NCBI RefSeq assembly: GCF_021729155.1
Contig: NZ_JAJQYA010000003.1
Coordinates: 62,001 to 126,000 of the forward strand
DNA: 64,000 bases
Direction: 5' to 3'
From: Membranihabitans marinus
GTDB taxonomy: Bacteria; Bacteroidota; Bacteroidia; Chitinophagales; Saprospiraceae
How positions within the stretch are numbered: the stretch's first letter is position 1; every line of letters begins with the position of its first letter. The position numbers were made by a program, and so were the translations under genes. The notes beneath the pieces were generated by a model. It did not search any database. It saw nothing but the letters and a program-made list of their open reading frames with translations, and had not been told where the DNA came from. This document shows, in pieces, positions 18,625-27,572 of this stretch.

Positions 18625-19908
18625 ATGAGAATAGGACAACATACAATAGAGGCCTTTAATGAGGGAGAAATCCAAGAACATCAGCGGTCATTTTCTTTTC
18701 TGAAAGAACAGCTAGAAAGACAAGGTTTTGATGTTGAGAGGATATTAACACAATTGGCTGAATTGCAGATCGCCATTCCTACTTGGGCTTTGGGCCAAGG
18801 GGGGACTCGATTTGGAAGATTTTCGATTGGTGGTCAGCCGAGGAATCTCAACGAAAAAATAGCCGACATTGGATTGATTCATCAACTGACTCAAGTGGCA
18901 GGTAGGCTATCCTTGCACATTCCTTGGGACATACCGAGTCAACCAGAGGAAAGTAAGAAATTGGCTGACAATTACGGTTTGGCCTTTGACGCTGTTAATT
19001 CCAATACTTTTCAGGATCAATCCGATCAATTGCATTCATATAAACACGGTTCTTTGTCTCATGTAGATGAAGCTGTTCGCCGTCAAGCCATAGATCACAA
19101 TAAGGAAGTCATCGATTACGGCAAAATGCTTGGGTCTAAATCGCTCACGGTATGGTTGGCTGATGGAAGTAATCATCCCGGTCAGAGTAATTTAAGAACT
19201 GCTTTGTTAAATACTTTGGATTCACTGCGTCAGATATACGATTATATGCCAGAGGATTGGCAGTTGTTTATTGAATATAAGCCATTTGAGCCCTATTTTT
19301 ATTCCACGGTAATCCCTGATTGGGGAACATCTATGTACTTGGCCAATGCCTTAGGCCATCGGGCATTTACCTTAGTAGATCTCGGACATCATTTACCCAA
19401 TACCAATATTGAACAAATCGTTTCTAATTTGATCACTTTTGGCAAACTAGGAGGCTTTCATTTCAATGATAGCAAATATGCCGATGACGATGTAAGTGTA
19501 GGCAGTATTAAGCCCTACCAATTGTTTTTGATTTTTAGTGAGATTGTACAGGGTATGGCCAATAATATCGGTCACAATCCAGCCATAGCATATATGATTG
19601 ATGCCAGTCATAATATCAAAGATCCCATTCTCGATCTCATCCAGTCATTGGATCAGATAGCGATTGCATATATCAAAGCCAGTATTATAGATTACAAAGC
19701 TTTGAATGAAGTGCAATTGGAAAATGATTCTGTACAAGCTGCAGAGATCCTGAATAATGCTTTTTCTTTTGATGTAAGACCACTGTTGAGAGAGTATCGA
19801 TTGAGAAATCGTGCCCCTTTGGATGCAGTAGCTTTTTATCGTCAGCAAAATATTCGAAAACTATGGATTGAAGATCGCGGTAGTGTAGTTGAATCTTCAG
19901 GACTTTAA
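18625..19908 (+). CDS. rhaI: L-rhamnose isomerase, RhaI type
   Basis: A 427-residue xylose-isomerase-fold TIM barrel. Landmarks are the early 'IPTWALGQGGTRFGRF' and the metal-binding strand ends 'FIEYKPFEP', 'FTLVDLGHH' and 'GGFHFNDSKYADDD'. This is the family called L-rhamnose catabolism isomerase (Pseudomonas stutzeri RhaI-like), distinct from E. coli RhaA. It would convert L-rhamnose to L-rhamnulose. Its position between the aldolase fusion and the kinase fits the pathway order. The 131-bp gap to rhaEW holds a strong hairpin, so its expression may be tuned separately. Confidence 0.9.
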   Translation: MRIGQHTIEAFNEGEIQEHQRSFSFLKEQLERQGFDVERILTQLAELQIAIPTWALGQGGTRFGRFSIGGQPRNLNEKIADIGLIHQLTQVAGRLSLHIPWDIPSQPEESKKLADNYGLAFDAVNSNTFQDQSDQLHSYKHGSLSHVDEAVRRQAIDHNKEVIDYGKMLGSKSLTVWLADGSNHPGQSNLRTALLNTLDSLRQIYDYMPEDWQLFIEYKPFEPYFYSTVIPDWGTSMYLANALGHRAFTLVDLGHHLPNTNIEQIVSNLITFGKLGGFHFNDSKYADDDVSVGSIKPYQLFLIFSEIVQGMANNIGHNPAIAYMIDASHNIKDPILDLIQSLDQIAIAYIKASIIDYKALNEVQLENDSVQAAEILNNAFSFDVRPLLREYRLRNRAPLDAVAFYRQQNIRKLWIEDRGSVVESSGL

Positions 19909-19928
19909 TTATATTTCACAAAGTGTTT

Positions 19929-21248
19929 ATGGAAAAAATAAGAGTATCAGCGATTTTTGACATTGGGAAGACCAATAAGAAGTATTATTTATTTAATAAT
20001 CAAGGTGAAATAGTATATCAATCTTCTATTCAGTTTGTGGAATTATTGGATCGCGATGAATTTCCATCAGACGACCTCAACGGTATAGAAGAGTGGATGA
20101 AGGCCCAATTGGATGAGACTTTCAGTAATGATCTTTACGAGGTGGACACCATTAATTTTTCCGCTTATGGCGCATCCTTGGTTCATCTGGATAAACAGGG
20201 GAATCGTTTACCTTTGTTTGTCAATTATCTTAAGCCCATTCCAGATCATATTATCGACCAATTTTTTCAGGAATATGGACCGGTAGAAAAATTTTGTGAA
20301 GAAACTTCAAGTCCTTTTTTGGCGATGTTGAATTCTGGATTACAATTGTATTGGTTAAAATATGATCATCCGGAGATATTTAAAGACATCGCTCAGGTGT
20401 TACATTTTCCGCAATATTTAAGTTACGTAGTATGTGGTGAAGCGCAATCGGAATACACGAGTATCGGTTGTCACACTGGATTATGGGATTTTAAAAAGCA
20501 GGATTATCACGATTGGGTCTACGCCGAAGGCTTGGTTGATTTGTTTCCTCCCATTGTACATTCCAACACATATGCTGAAGTAAAATGGAAGGGCAAATCC
20601 GTTGCCGTCGGTCGTGGTCTTCACGATTCTTCTGCTGCTTTGCTTCCGTATTTAAAATCTGAAACCTCACCATTTTTGCTCTTGTCAACAGGGACTTGGT
20701 CTATTTGTATCAATCCTTTTTCAAACGACTATCTCAATGCATATGACTTAGAGCACGATTGTCTCAATTTATTGAGGATTGATGGGGGGCAGGTCAGAGT
20801 GGCTCGCTTATTTTTGGGAAAGGAATACGAAGAATTAGAAGCTAAACTATGTAATAAATACAACTTGGAAAAGTCATTGCTTCAGAAGCTAAAATGGAAT
20901 CCTAAGATTTTCAGACTATTGTCAGTACTCACCCCACCGGCGGTGTCATTGAAATATTTAAAAGATACAGCAAGCTTGGTAGCGATGCAACCCACCTCAC
21001 ATATTACCTTGAATTGGGAATTGGAATATTATCAAATGATGGACAAGTTGATCGACTTACAAGTCAATGCTATTGTTTTGGCCAAAGGCAGTAGTGAAGT
21101 ATCAAAATTGATAATAGATGGAGGATTTGTATCCAATGAAATATTTGTGAAAATGCTCCAATATAAATTGCCAAATTTCGAAATTCAAGTTTCAAATTTA
21201 CCTTCAGGATCTGCTCGTGGAGTATTTGAAATGGATATTCATCGATAA
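19929..21248 (+). CDS. FGGY-family carbohydrate kinase, probable L-rhamnulokinase
   Basis: About 440 residues. The first phosphate loop 'AIFDIGKTNKKYYLF' and the second-half 'LLSTGTWSICINPF' are FGGY hexokinase-fold signatures; a late glycine-rich 'IIDGGFVSNEIF' matches the adenosine loop. It starts 20 nt after the isomerase gene, so the two are co-transcribed. ATG at 19929 is preferred over a GTG two codons earlier. Phosphorylation of L-rhamnulose is inferred from the operon: without it the aldolase would have no substrate. FGGY specificity cannot be read from the motifs, and the protein is shorter than E. coli RhaB (~490). Confidence 0.82.
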   Translation: MEKIRVSAIFDIGKTNKKYYLFNNQGEIVYQSSIQFVELLDRDEFPSDDLNGIEEWMKAQLDETFSNDLYEVDTINFSAYGASLVHLDKQGNRLPLFVNYLKPIPDHIIDQFFQEYGPVEKFCEETSSPFLAMLNSGLQLYWLKYDHPEIFKDIAQVLHFPQYLSYVVCGEAQSEYTSIGCHTGLWDFKKQDYHDWVYAEGLVDLFPPIVHSNTYAEVKWKGKSVAVGRGLHDSSAALLPYLKSETSPFLLLSTGTWSICINPFSNDYLNAYDLEHDCLNLLRIDGGQVRVARLFLGKEYEELEAKLCNKYNLEKSLLQKLKWNPKIFRLLSVLTPPAVSLKYLKDTASLVAMQPTSHITLNWELEYYQMMDKLIDLQVNAIVLAKGSSEVSKLIIDGGFVSNEIFVKMLQYKLPNFEIQVSNLPSGSARGVFEMDIHR

Positions 21249-21540
21249 ATCTTTTGATTTATTTATAATGAAGAGTCTCTATTAAAGACTTCTAGATGGG
21301 GTGTTGGGAATAATATTTCGACAATCTTGATTTATTTCCATTATTTTTATTGTTTTATCAAAGACTTTCCGTTTTTTATGTACATTTATATGTGTGTATT
21401 GGACAATTAATCTTGTGGCCATAGCGGTAAAGTAATTATCCTAAAATACATCATTGGCTCAAAAACTACTTTGGTTATTTGGTCTGAATGGGCAGTAAAA
21501 CTGAATGGAATTGTAATCGTTGGAATAAATAGATTTAATA

Positions 21541-22680
21541 ATGAAAATAGGCCTGTTGTTGATCCTCTTCATTGCACTGGGGCTGGGATCCTGTATATCA
21601 TCTTCTTCAAATGAAAATACTGAGTATTATTCGATTGCCATAGATACTACCGCTCTATGGGTCGATGACGAGGCAATAGTGGAATATAGCTTAGAGAACA
21701 AATCTGGAATGAAGGTTGTCATCCTCAATTACGGAGGGATAATAAGTCAAATATGGACAAAGGATAAATTGGGGGAGTTACAAGATGTGGTATTGGGCTT
21801 CAATGATTATTCATCTTATCTAAAGTCCCATCCCTTTTTTGGTGCTTTGGTAGGCCGTTATGGAAATCGAATAGCCAAAGGAATATTTTCAATAGAGGAT
21901 TCTACCTATACATTGTTCACTAATAATGGAGTCAATCATTTACACGGTGGCAAACGCGGATTTGACAAAGTCATATGGGATGTAAAACCACTGTACGAGG
22001 ACAATGCACTAGAACTAAGTTATGTAAGTGTAGATGGTGAGGAAGGTTATCCTGGAAATCTTTCCGTAACCATCATCTATCGCCTGACAGATGAAAACGA
22101 ATTGGAGATTGAATATCAAGCGACGACTGATAAACCAACAATAGTCAATTTAACCCAACACAGCTATTTTAATTTGGGGGTGGATACAGATATACTTCAA
22201 CATCAAATAATGATCAATGCAGATGAATACTTGCCTGTGGATGAGACATTGATTCCTACTGGTGAATTGGCTTCGGTACAGGAAAGTCCATTTGATTTTA
22301 GGGCGTTTAAGGAAATTGGGCAAGATATAGACGAAATGGATGATATTCAGATTGCTCGAGGTGGGGGGTATGATCACTGTTATGTATTGAATAAAGATAA
22401 AGAGTTATCCCTAGCCGCGGAGGTAAGAGAACCAGAATCGGGTAGGGTGATGAAGGTATGGACCACAGAGCCCGGGGTCCAATTTTATACGGGTAATTTT
22501 TTAAATGGAAGTCTTGAGGCAAAGTGGGGTGGTAATTATGGTAAGCGAGCTGGGTTTTGTTTGGAAACCCAACACTTTCCCAATTCACCGAATCAGCCTA
22601 ATTTTCCCCAAGTTACTTTACTACCTAATGATCGATATTATACTAAGACCGTTTATTCGTTTTCGGTAAAAGGCGATTAA
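21541..22680 (+). CDS. Aldose 1-epimerase (galactose mutarotase) lipoprotein
   Basis: A 379-residue GalM-fold enzyme with a lipoprotein signal peptide (lipobox LGSC, residues 15-18), so it should sit in the periplasm or at the outer membrane. Family motifs: 'GRYGNRIAKGIF', 'NHLHGGKRGFDKVIWD', the catalytic-His segment 'NLTQHSYFNLG', and the catalytic-Glu segment 'CLETQHFPNSPNQP'. It interconverts alpha and beta anomers of aldoses before uptake. It is separated by 292 bp from the kinase upstream and by 154 bp from araR, and may act on arabinose or rhamnose. Confidence 0.92.
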   Translation: MKIGLLLILFIALGLGSCISSSSNENTEYYSIAIDTTALWVDDEAIVEYSLENKSGMKVVILNYGGIISQIWTKDKLGELQDVVLGFNDYSSYLKSHPFFGALVGRYGNRIAKGIFSIEDSTYTLFTNNGVNHLHGGKRGFDKVIWDVKPLYEDNALELSYVSVDGEEGYPGNLSVTIIYRLTDENELEIEYQATTDKPTIVNLTQHSYFNLGVDTDILQHQIMINADEYLPVDETLIPTGELASVQESPFDFRAFKEIGQDIDEMDDIQIARGGGYDHCYVLNKDKELSLAAEVREPESGRVMKVWTTEPGVQFYTGNFLNGSLEAKWGGNYGKRAGFCLETQHFPNSPNQPNFPQVTLLPNDRYYTKTVYSFSVKGD

Positions 22681-22834
22681 TTGGTTATTTTGATTTTGGG
22701 ATAGGTTGGAGGACTGCAATAGAACTAAATATAAATTTTTGATTGAACGGCAGTCGTAAAAGGCAGAGGGAAATATATTGAATATTAGGAAATAACTAAA
22801 TATCTTGTTTACTCAAGAAAAAATAAGAATATAA

Positions 22835-23539
22835 ATGTTAAGATATGATGACCAGGTCAAGATGCTGGTGGCTGTGGACTGTGTAGTAATGGGGTTTGAT
22901 GGGCAAGAGTTAAAGTTGTTGCTCATAAAAAGAGGATTTGAACCTGAAAGAAATAAGTGGAGTTTAATGGGAGGATTTGTGCGTTCAGATGAAAGTTTTA
23001 GTCGAGCAGCCAATCGCATTTTAGAAGAATTAACGGGATTGACGGGTATTTATTTGGAGCAACTTCACGCTTATGGGAATCCAGACCGAGACCCCGTGGA
23101 TCGCACGATTTCTGTGGCTTATTTTGCCCTTATCGATATCACCCAATATGAAAAACAATTGAGTAATACCTATGATGCGGAGTGGGTTTCATTGAGCAAG
23201 GTGCCTTCATTAATATTTGATCACAATCGAATGTTGAGGCAGGCGAGAAAAGAGATAAAATACAAGGCGGCTAATCATCCTATTTTATTTGAATTGTTGC
23301 CCGAGAAGTTTACATTGCCTCAATTGCAGATGTTGTATGAGGCCATCTATGAGGTGGAGTTTGATCGAAGAAATTTTAGTAGAAAGGTTTTGTCCACTCG
23401 ACTACTGGTAAAAACCGACGAAAAGGATAAGGAAAGTTCTAAGAAAGGTGCTTTTTATTATCGCTTAGATAAAGAGGAGTACGATAATAAGTTTAGGGCG
23501 TTTTTAAATATTATTCCCAATCCAGATAAAGTGATTTAA
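22835..23539 (+). CDS. araR: AraR-type Nudix-fold transcriptional regulator
   Basis: 234 residues. Residues ~8-150 are a Nudix fold followed by a winged-helix C-terminus ('LFELLPEKFTLPQLQMLYEAI...FDRRNFSRKVLS'). The Nudix box is degenerate: 'GGFVRSDESF' keeps the first Gly and Glu, but RILEELTGL has Ile and Leu where two catalytic Glu of REUxEExGU are expected. It is therefore probably a ligand sensor, not a hydrolase. This matches the Bacteroidetes L-arabinose regulator AraR. It directly precedes araB by 21 bp, so it is likely part of the arabinose operon and autoregulated. Confidence 0.9.
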   Translation: MLRYDDQVKMLVAVDCVVMGFDGQELKLLLIKRGFEPERNKWSLMGGFVRSDESFSRAANRILEELTGLTGIYLEQLHAYGNPDRDPVDRTISVAYFALIDITQYEKQLSNTYDAEWVSLSKVPSLIFDHNRMLRQARKEIKYKAANHPILFELLPEKFTLPQLQMLYEAIYEVEFDRRNFSRKVLSTRLLVKTDEKDKESSKKGAFYYRLDKEEYDNKFRAFLNIIPNPDKVI

Positions 23540-23560
23540 TTATTTAAAATAGGTATTATA

Positions 23561-25225
23561 ATGCAGGAGGGCAATTATGTGTTTGGAATAGATTATGGAT
23601 CGGATTCGGTTCGAGGCATTCTGGTGGATATAGCAACAGGGACCGAAATTGCCCACCAAACATTTGAATACCCGAGGTGGAAGGCTGGGAAATATTGTGA
23701 TGCAACATCTAATATGTTTCGTCAACATCCTCTAGATTATTTGGAGGGCTTGGATTATGTTATAAAGCATTGTTTGGCCGGCCACCCTGATCTAGCTCCA
23801 TATGTTAGAGCAATATCCATTGACACAACAGGATCGACTCCATGTGCTGTTGATAGACAGGGAAGACCTCTGGCATTATCTGAAGAGTTTGCTGAAGATG
23901 TAGATGCTATGTTTATCCTTTGGAAAGACCATACGGCGATTAGGGAAGCAGAGGAAATAAATGCATTGTCTAAATCGTGGAAAACAGATTACACTGCTTA
24001 TTCTGGAGGTATTTATTCTTCCGAATGGTTTTGGGCTAAAATTTTACATACGATTAGACGCAATCCCAAGGTGGCTGCAGTTGCCTATTCTTGGGTTGAA
24101 CATTGTGATTGGATACCTTATATGTTGGTAGGTGGCGATGATGTTCACACTATGAAGCGAAGCAGAACGGCTGCCGGTCATAAGGCTATGTGGCACGCTT
24201 CTTTTGATGGATTACCGAGCAACGATTTTTTAAAGACCTTGGATCCATTGTTGGATGGAATGAGGCATAGGTTGTATACCGATACTTATACTTGCGACCA
24301 GTCGGTGGGACATTTGCATTTAGAATGGGCCCAAAAGTGGGGATTGTCTGAGGATGTTGTTGTCGGAGTAGGAGGATTTGATGCCCATATGGGAGCTGTA
24401 GGAGGGGAGATAGAGCCCTATTATTTGAGTAAGGTAATGGGGACGTCTACTTGTGATATTTTAATAGTTCCCGCTTCGGAATCCGTAGAGATAGTCAAAG
24501 GGATATGCGGTCAAGTTGATGGCTCTGTTTTGCCAAATTGTACAGGATTGGAGGCCGGACAATCAGGATTTGGCGATATATATGCTTGGTTTAGGGATGT
24601 AGTGGGCTATGGTTCACGCAAGGCGATAGAAATGATGGGTCTTTCTACCCAAGAGAAAGCGGCATTGGAGGAAAAGGTTATGAAAAACCTTATCGCAGAG
24701 TTGTCAGTAGATGCTATGAAAGTGCCTACAGGATGTTACGGTGTATTGGCCTTGGATTGGTTGAATGGCAGAAGAACGCCAGATGCCAATCAATCCCTAA
24801 AAGGATGTCTGTCGGGTTTGAATTTGGGAAGTACTTCTCCAGTTCTTTTTAGAGCTTTGGTGGAATCCACTTGTTATGGTGCCCGTGCCATTGTAGAGCG
24901 ATTTGAATCAGAGGGTATTCCTATCAAGGGATTAATCGGTTTGGGTGGAGTGGCTAAAAAATCACCATTTATTATGCAGATCATGGCCGATGTAATGAAT
25001 CGTCCGATTCGAATAGCTCGGTCAGAGCAAACGTGTGCATTGGGAGCGGCCATGTTTGCAGCAACTATCAGTGGCTACTACCCCGATGTGGAGACGGCGA
25101 GTAAGCATATGGGGGCTGGATTTGAAAGAGAATATATTCCTCATCCAGATCGAGTAAGTCAATACCAAGTTTATTATGAGAAATATCTTGATTTGGCGAA
25201 AGTTGTAGAACATAAACTCACTTAA
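23561..25225 (+). CDS. araB: Ribulokinase
   Basis: 554 residues, the usual length of AraB. FGGY signatures: 'GIDYGSDSVRGILVD' (first phosphate loop), 'ISIDTTGSTPCAVD', 'GGFDAHMGAVGGEI' (catalytic Asp region), 'VMGTSTCDIL' and 'GLGGVAKKSPFIMQIMADV' (adenosine site). It phosphorylates L-ribulose to L-ribulose 5-phosphate. It is followed 2 nt later by araD, a tight operon. Confidence 0.95.
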   Translation: MQEGNYVFGIDYGSDSVRGILVDIATGTEIAHQTFEYPRWKAGKYCDATSNMFRQHPLDYLEGLDYVIKHCLAGHPDLAPYVRAISIDTTGSTPCAVDRQGRPLALSEEFAEDVDAMFILWKDHTAIREAEEINALSKSWKTDYTAYSGGIYSSEWFWAKILHTIRRNPKVAAVAYSWVEHCDWIPYMLVGGDDVHTMKRSRTAAGHKAMWHASFDGLPSNDFLKTLDPLLDGMRHRLYTDTYTCDQSVGHLHLEWAQKWGLSEDVVVGVGGFDAHMGAVGGEIEPYYLSKVMGTSTCDILIVPASESVEIVKGICGQVDGSVLPNCTGLEAGQSGFGDIYAWFRDVVGYGSRKAIEMMGLSTQEKAALEEKVMKNLIAELSVDAMKVPTGCYGVLALDWLNGRRTPDANQSLKGCLSGLNLGSTSPVLFRALVESTCYGARAIVERFESEGIPIKGLIGLGGVAKKSPFIMQIMADVMNRPIRIARSEQTCALGAAMFAATISGYYPDVETASKHMGAGFEREYIPHPDRVSQYQVYYEKYLDLAKVVEHKLT

Positions 25226-25227
25226 GT

Positions 25228-25935
25228 ATGAAATTCGATAGTATAAGGAATCAGGCCTATGAGGCCAATATGGCCTTGGAAGAAGCAGATTTAGTGGTTG
25301 CCACTTTTGGAAATGCCAGTGCGTTGGATTCCGATCATGGAGTATTTGCCATTAAACCCAGTGGAGTGCCCTATAGAGATTTGAGTCCAGAGTTGATGGT
25401 TATCGTAGATATTGAGGGCAAAAAGATCGATGGAGATATGAATCCTTCTTCTGATACCCTAACCCATGCGGTGTTGTATAAGGAATGGCCAGGTATAGGC
25501 GGTGTTGTTCATACCCATTCTACATATGCTACAGCTTGGGCTCAGGCGCAGATGGCCATACCCATCTACGGGACTACTCATGCCGATCACTTAACGGTAG
25601 ACATTCCCTGTGCTCCAGTAATGACTGCGGAGATGATTAAAGGTCAGTACGAATATATGACGGGGTATCAGATTGTAGAATATATGGCGGCAATGAATTA
25701 TTCCGCCAGGGAGGTTGAGATGATCTTGGTCGCAGGTCATGCCCCTTTTACATGGGGTAAGACGGTAAAGAAGGCGGTTTACAATAGTCTAATTTGTGAG
25801 GAGATTGCGAAAATGGCGGTATTGACTCAGCAGATCCGACCGAATGCACCGAGGCTGGATAACAATTTGATCGATAAGCATTATCAACGAAAACACGGTG
25901 CAGGAGCCTACTATGGTCAAGATATGGAAAAATAA
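25228..25935 (+). CDS. araD: L-ribulose-5-phosphate 4-epimerase
   Basis: 235 residues (E. coli AraD 231). Class II aldolase/epimerase fold with phosphate-binding 'FGNASALD' and 'KPSGVPY', the zinc-binding 'GVVHTHSTYATAWAQ' and a third His in 'LVAGHAPFTWGK'. It converts L-ribulose 5-phosphate to D-xylulose 5-phosphate, joining the pentose phosphate pathway. It lies between araB (2-nt gap) and the symporter gene (11-nt gap). Confidence 0.95.
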   Translation: MKFDSIRNQAYEANMALEEADLVVATFGNASALDSDHGVFAIKPSGVPYRDLSPELMVIVDIEGKKIDGDMNPSSDTLTHAVLYKEWPGIGGVVHTHSTYATAWAQAQMAIPIYGTTHADHLTVDIPCAPVMTAEMIKGQYEYMTGYQIVEYMAAMNYSAREVEMILVAGHAPFTWGKTVKKAVYNSLICEEIAKMAVLTQQIRPNAPRLDNNLIDKHYQRKHGAGAYYGQDMEK

Positions 25936-25946
25936 AAACACTACAT

Positions 25947-27569
25947 ATGAAAGGTTTAGAATCATTGGATTGGGTGGTGATTGGAGGTTATTTTGTGGTA
26001 TTGCTCGGTATCGCATATTGGGTAATTAAACAAAAGAATAGGAATACGGAAGATTATTTTTTAGCCGGTAGAAATATTGGCTGGTTTGTGGTTGGGGCAT
26101 CCATATTTGCTTCCAACATAGGGTCGGAACACGTGGTCGGACTGGCCGGTGCGGGAGCAGGAGACAAGATCCCCATGCTGATATATGAATTGCACGCATG
26201 GTTGGTACTAATGTTGGGCTGGGTGTTTTTGCCTTTTTATGCTCGCAGTGGGGTGTTTACCATGCCTGAATTTTTAGAGATTAGATTTAATTCAAATGCT
26301 CGGTGGTTTTTATCCATTTTTTCCCTAGCTGCCTATATAATGACTAAAATATCGGTGACTATTTATGCCGGGGGAATTGTAGTATCCACTCTTTTGGGCA
26401 TATCGTTTTGGGTAGGCGCGTTGACTACTGTTGTTCTCACTGGGGTATACACGGTATTGGGCGGGATGAAGGCCGTAGTGTATACAGAAACCTTGCAGAC
26501 CATTATCCTTATATTCGGTGCCAGTGTGCTGACCTTTATGGGCTTGGATGCGGTAGGTGGTTGGTCGGCATTAAAAGCAGAAGTGACTCCGCAATATTTA
26601 AATATGTGGCGCCCACCCTCTGATCCCGATTTTCCATGGCCCAGTCTAGTATTGTCGAGTACTGTGGTGGGGATTTGGTATTGGTGTACCGATCAGTATA
26701 TAGTGCAACGGGCCTTGACGGCTCGAAACATAACCCAAGGTAGGAGGGGGACGATTTTTGCGGGGTTATTAAAACTTTTACCCATATTTTTATTTTTAAT
26801 TCCGGGAATTGTTGCATTGGCATTGAAGCAACAGGGGAAATTGGATTGGGATACTCCCGATCAAGCTTTTCCGAGTTTAATGATGAATCTTTTGCCGGTT
26901 GGTTTACGGGGTTTAGTGGCTGCTGGTTTGATGGCTGCCCTAATGAGTTCTTTGGCCTCGGTTTTCAACTCTTGTTCTACTATTTTTACGGTAGATATAT
27001 ATAAGAAAATTTATCCTCATACCGAAGAGAAAAAGCTATTAACCATTGGAAGAATTGCTACTATAGTGGTGGTGATATTGGGTATATTATGGATACCTAT
27101 TATGCAAAATATTTCAGGGGTATTGTATGAATATCTACAATCGGTTCAGTCTTATATTGCTCCTCCTATTACTGCCGTATTTTTATTGGGTATTTTCTTT
27201 TCTAGAATTAACAGCAGTGGAGCAATGGCTACTTTGCTCAGTGGATTGTTGATAGCAGTAATACGATTGGTTTGTGAGTTAAATCTCAATGCTTTTAATC
27301 CTGATTCATGGGCTTATTGGTTTGGAGAGATGAATTTTTTGTCGTTTAGTACTTATTTCTTTCTAGTATGTGTAATCATTGCTATAGTAGTCAGTTTGGC
27401 TACAGCTCCACCTGATGTAAAGAAATTATCGGGGTTGACATTTGCCACCACTTCTGTAGAGGACAGATTGGCCAATAAGAAGAGTTATTCAAGATGGGAT
27501 GTTTTGGCCTCAGTCTTGGTATTGGTAATTGTTATAGGCATTATGATAGTATTTAATGGACGAATATAA
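25947..27569 (+). CDS. Sodium/solute symporter (SSS family), probable L-arabinose importer
   Basis: 540 residues with about 13-14 hydrophobic segments. Near the N-terminus 'NTEDYFLAGRNIGWFVVGASIFASNIGSEH' is the SGLT-family signature, and 'GLVAAGLMAALMSSLASVFNSCSTIFTVDIY' is the conserved TM8/sodium-site region. It is an inner-membrane Na+-coupled sugar importer. Being embedded between araD and araA (11-nt and 3-nt gaps) makes arabinose the natural substrate; this is inferred from context. Confidence 0.9.
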   Translation: MKGLESLDWVVIGGYFVVLLGIAYWVIKQKNRNTEDYFLAGRNIGWFVVGASIFASNIGSEHVVGLAGAGAGDKIPMLIYELHAWLVLMLGWVFLPFYARSGVFTMPEFLEIRFNSNARWFLSIFSLAAYIMTKISVTIYAGGIVVSTLLGISFWVGALTTVVLTGVYTVLGGMKAVVYTETLQTIILIFGASVLTFMGLDAVGGWSALKAEVTPQYLNMWRPPSDPDFPWPSLVLSSTVVGIWYWCTDQYIVQRALTARNITQGRRGTIFAGLLKLLPIFLFLIPGIVALALKQQGKLDWDTPDQAFPSLMMNLLPVGLRGLVAAGLMAALMSSLASVFNSCSTIFTVDIYKKIYPHTEEKKLLTIGRIATIVVVILGILWIPIMQNISGVLYEYLQSVQSYIAPPITAVFLLGIFFSRINSSGAMATLLSGLLIAVIRLVCELNLNAFNPDSWAYWFGEMNFLSFSTYFFLVCVIIAIVVSLATAPPDVKKLSGLTFATTSVEDRLANKKSYSRWDVLASVLVLVIVIGIMIVFNGRI

Positions 27570-27572
27570 ATA

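Noticed and set aside
21260-21295. Terminator after the rhamnulokinase-like gene
   Set aside because: GAAGAGTCT/AGACTTC can pair, but no T run follows, so I do not call a terminator.
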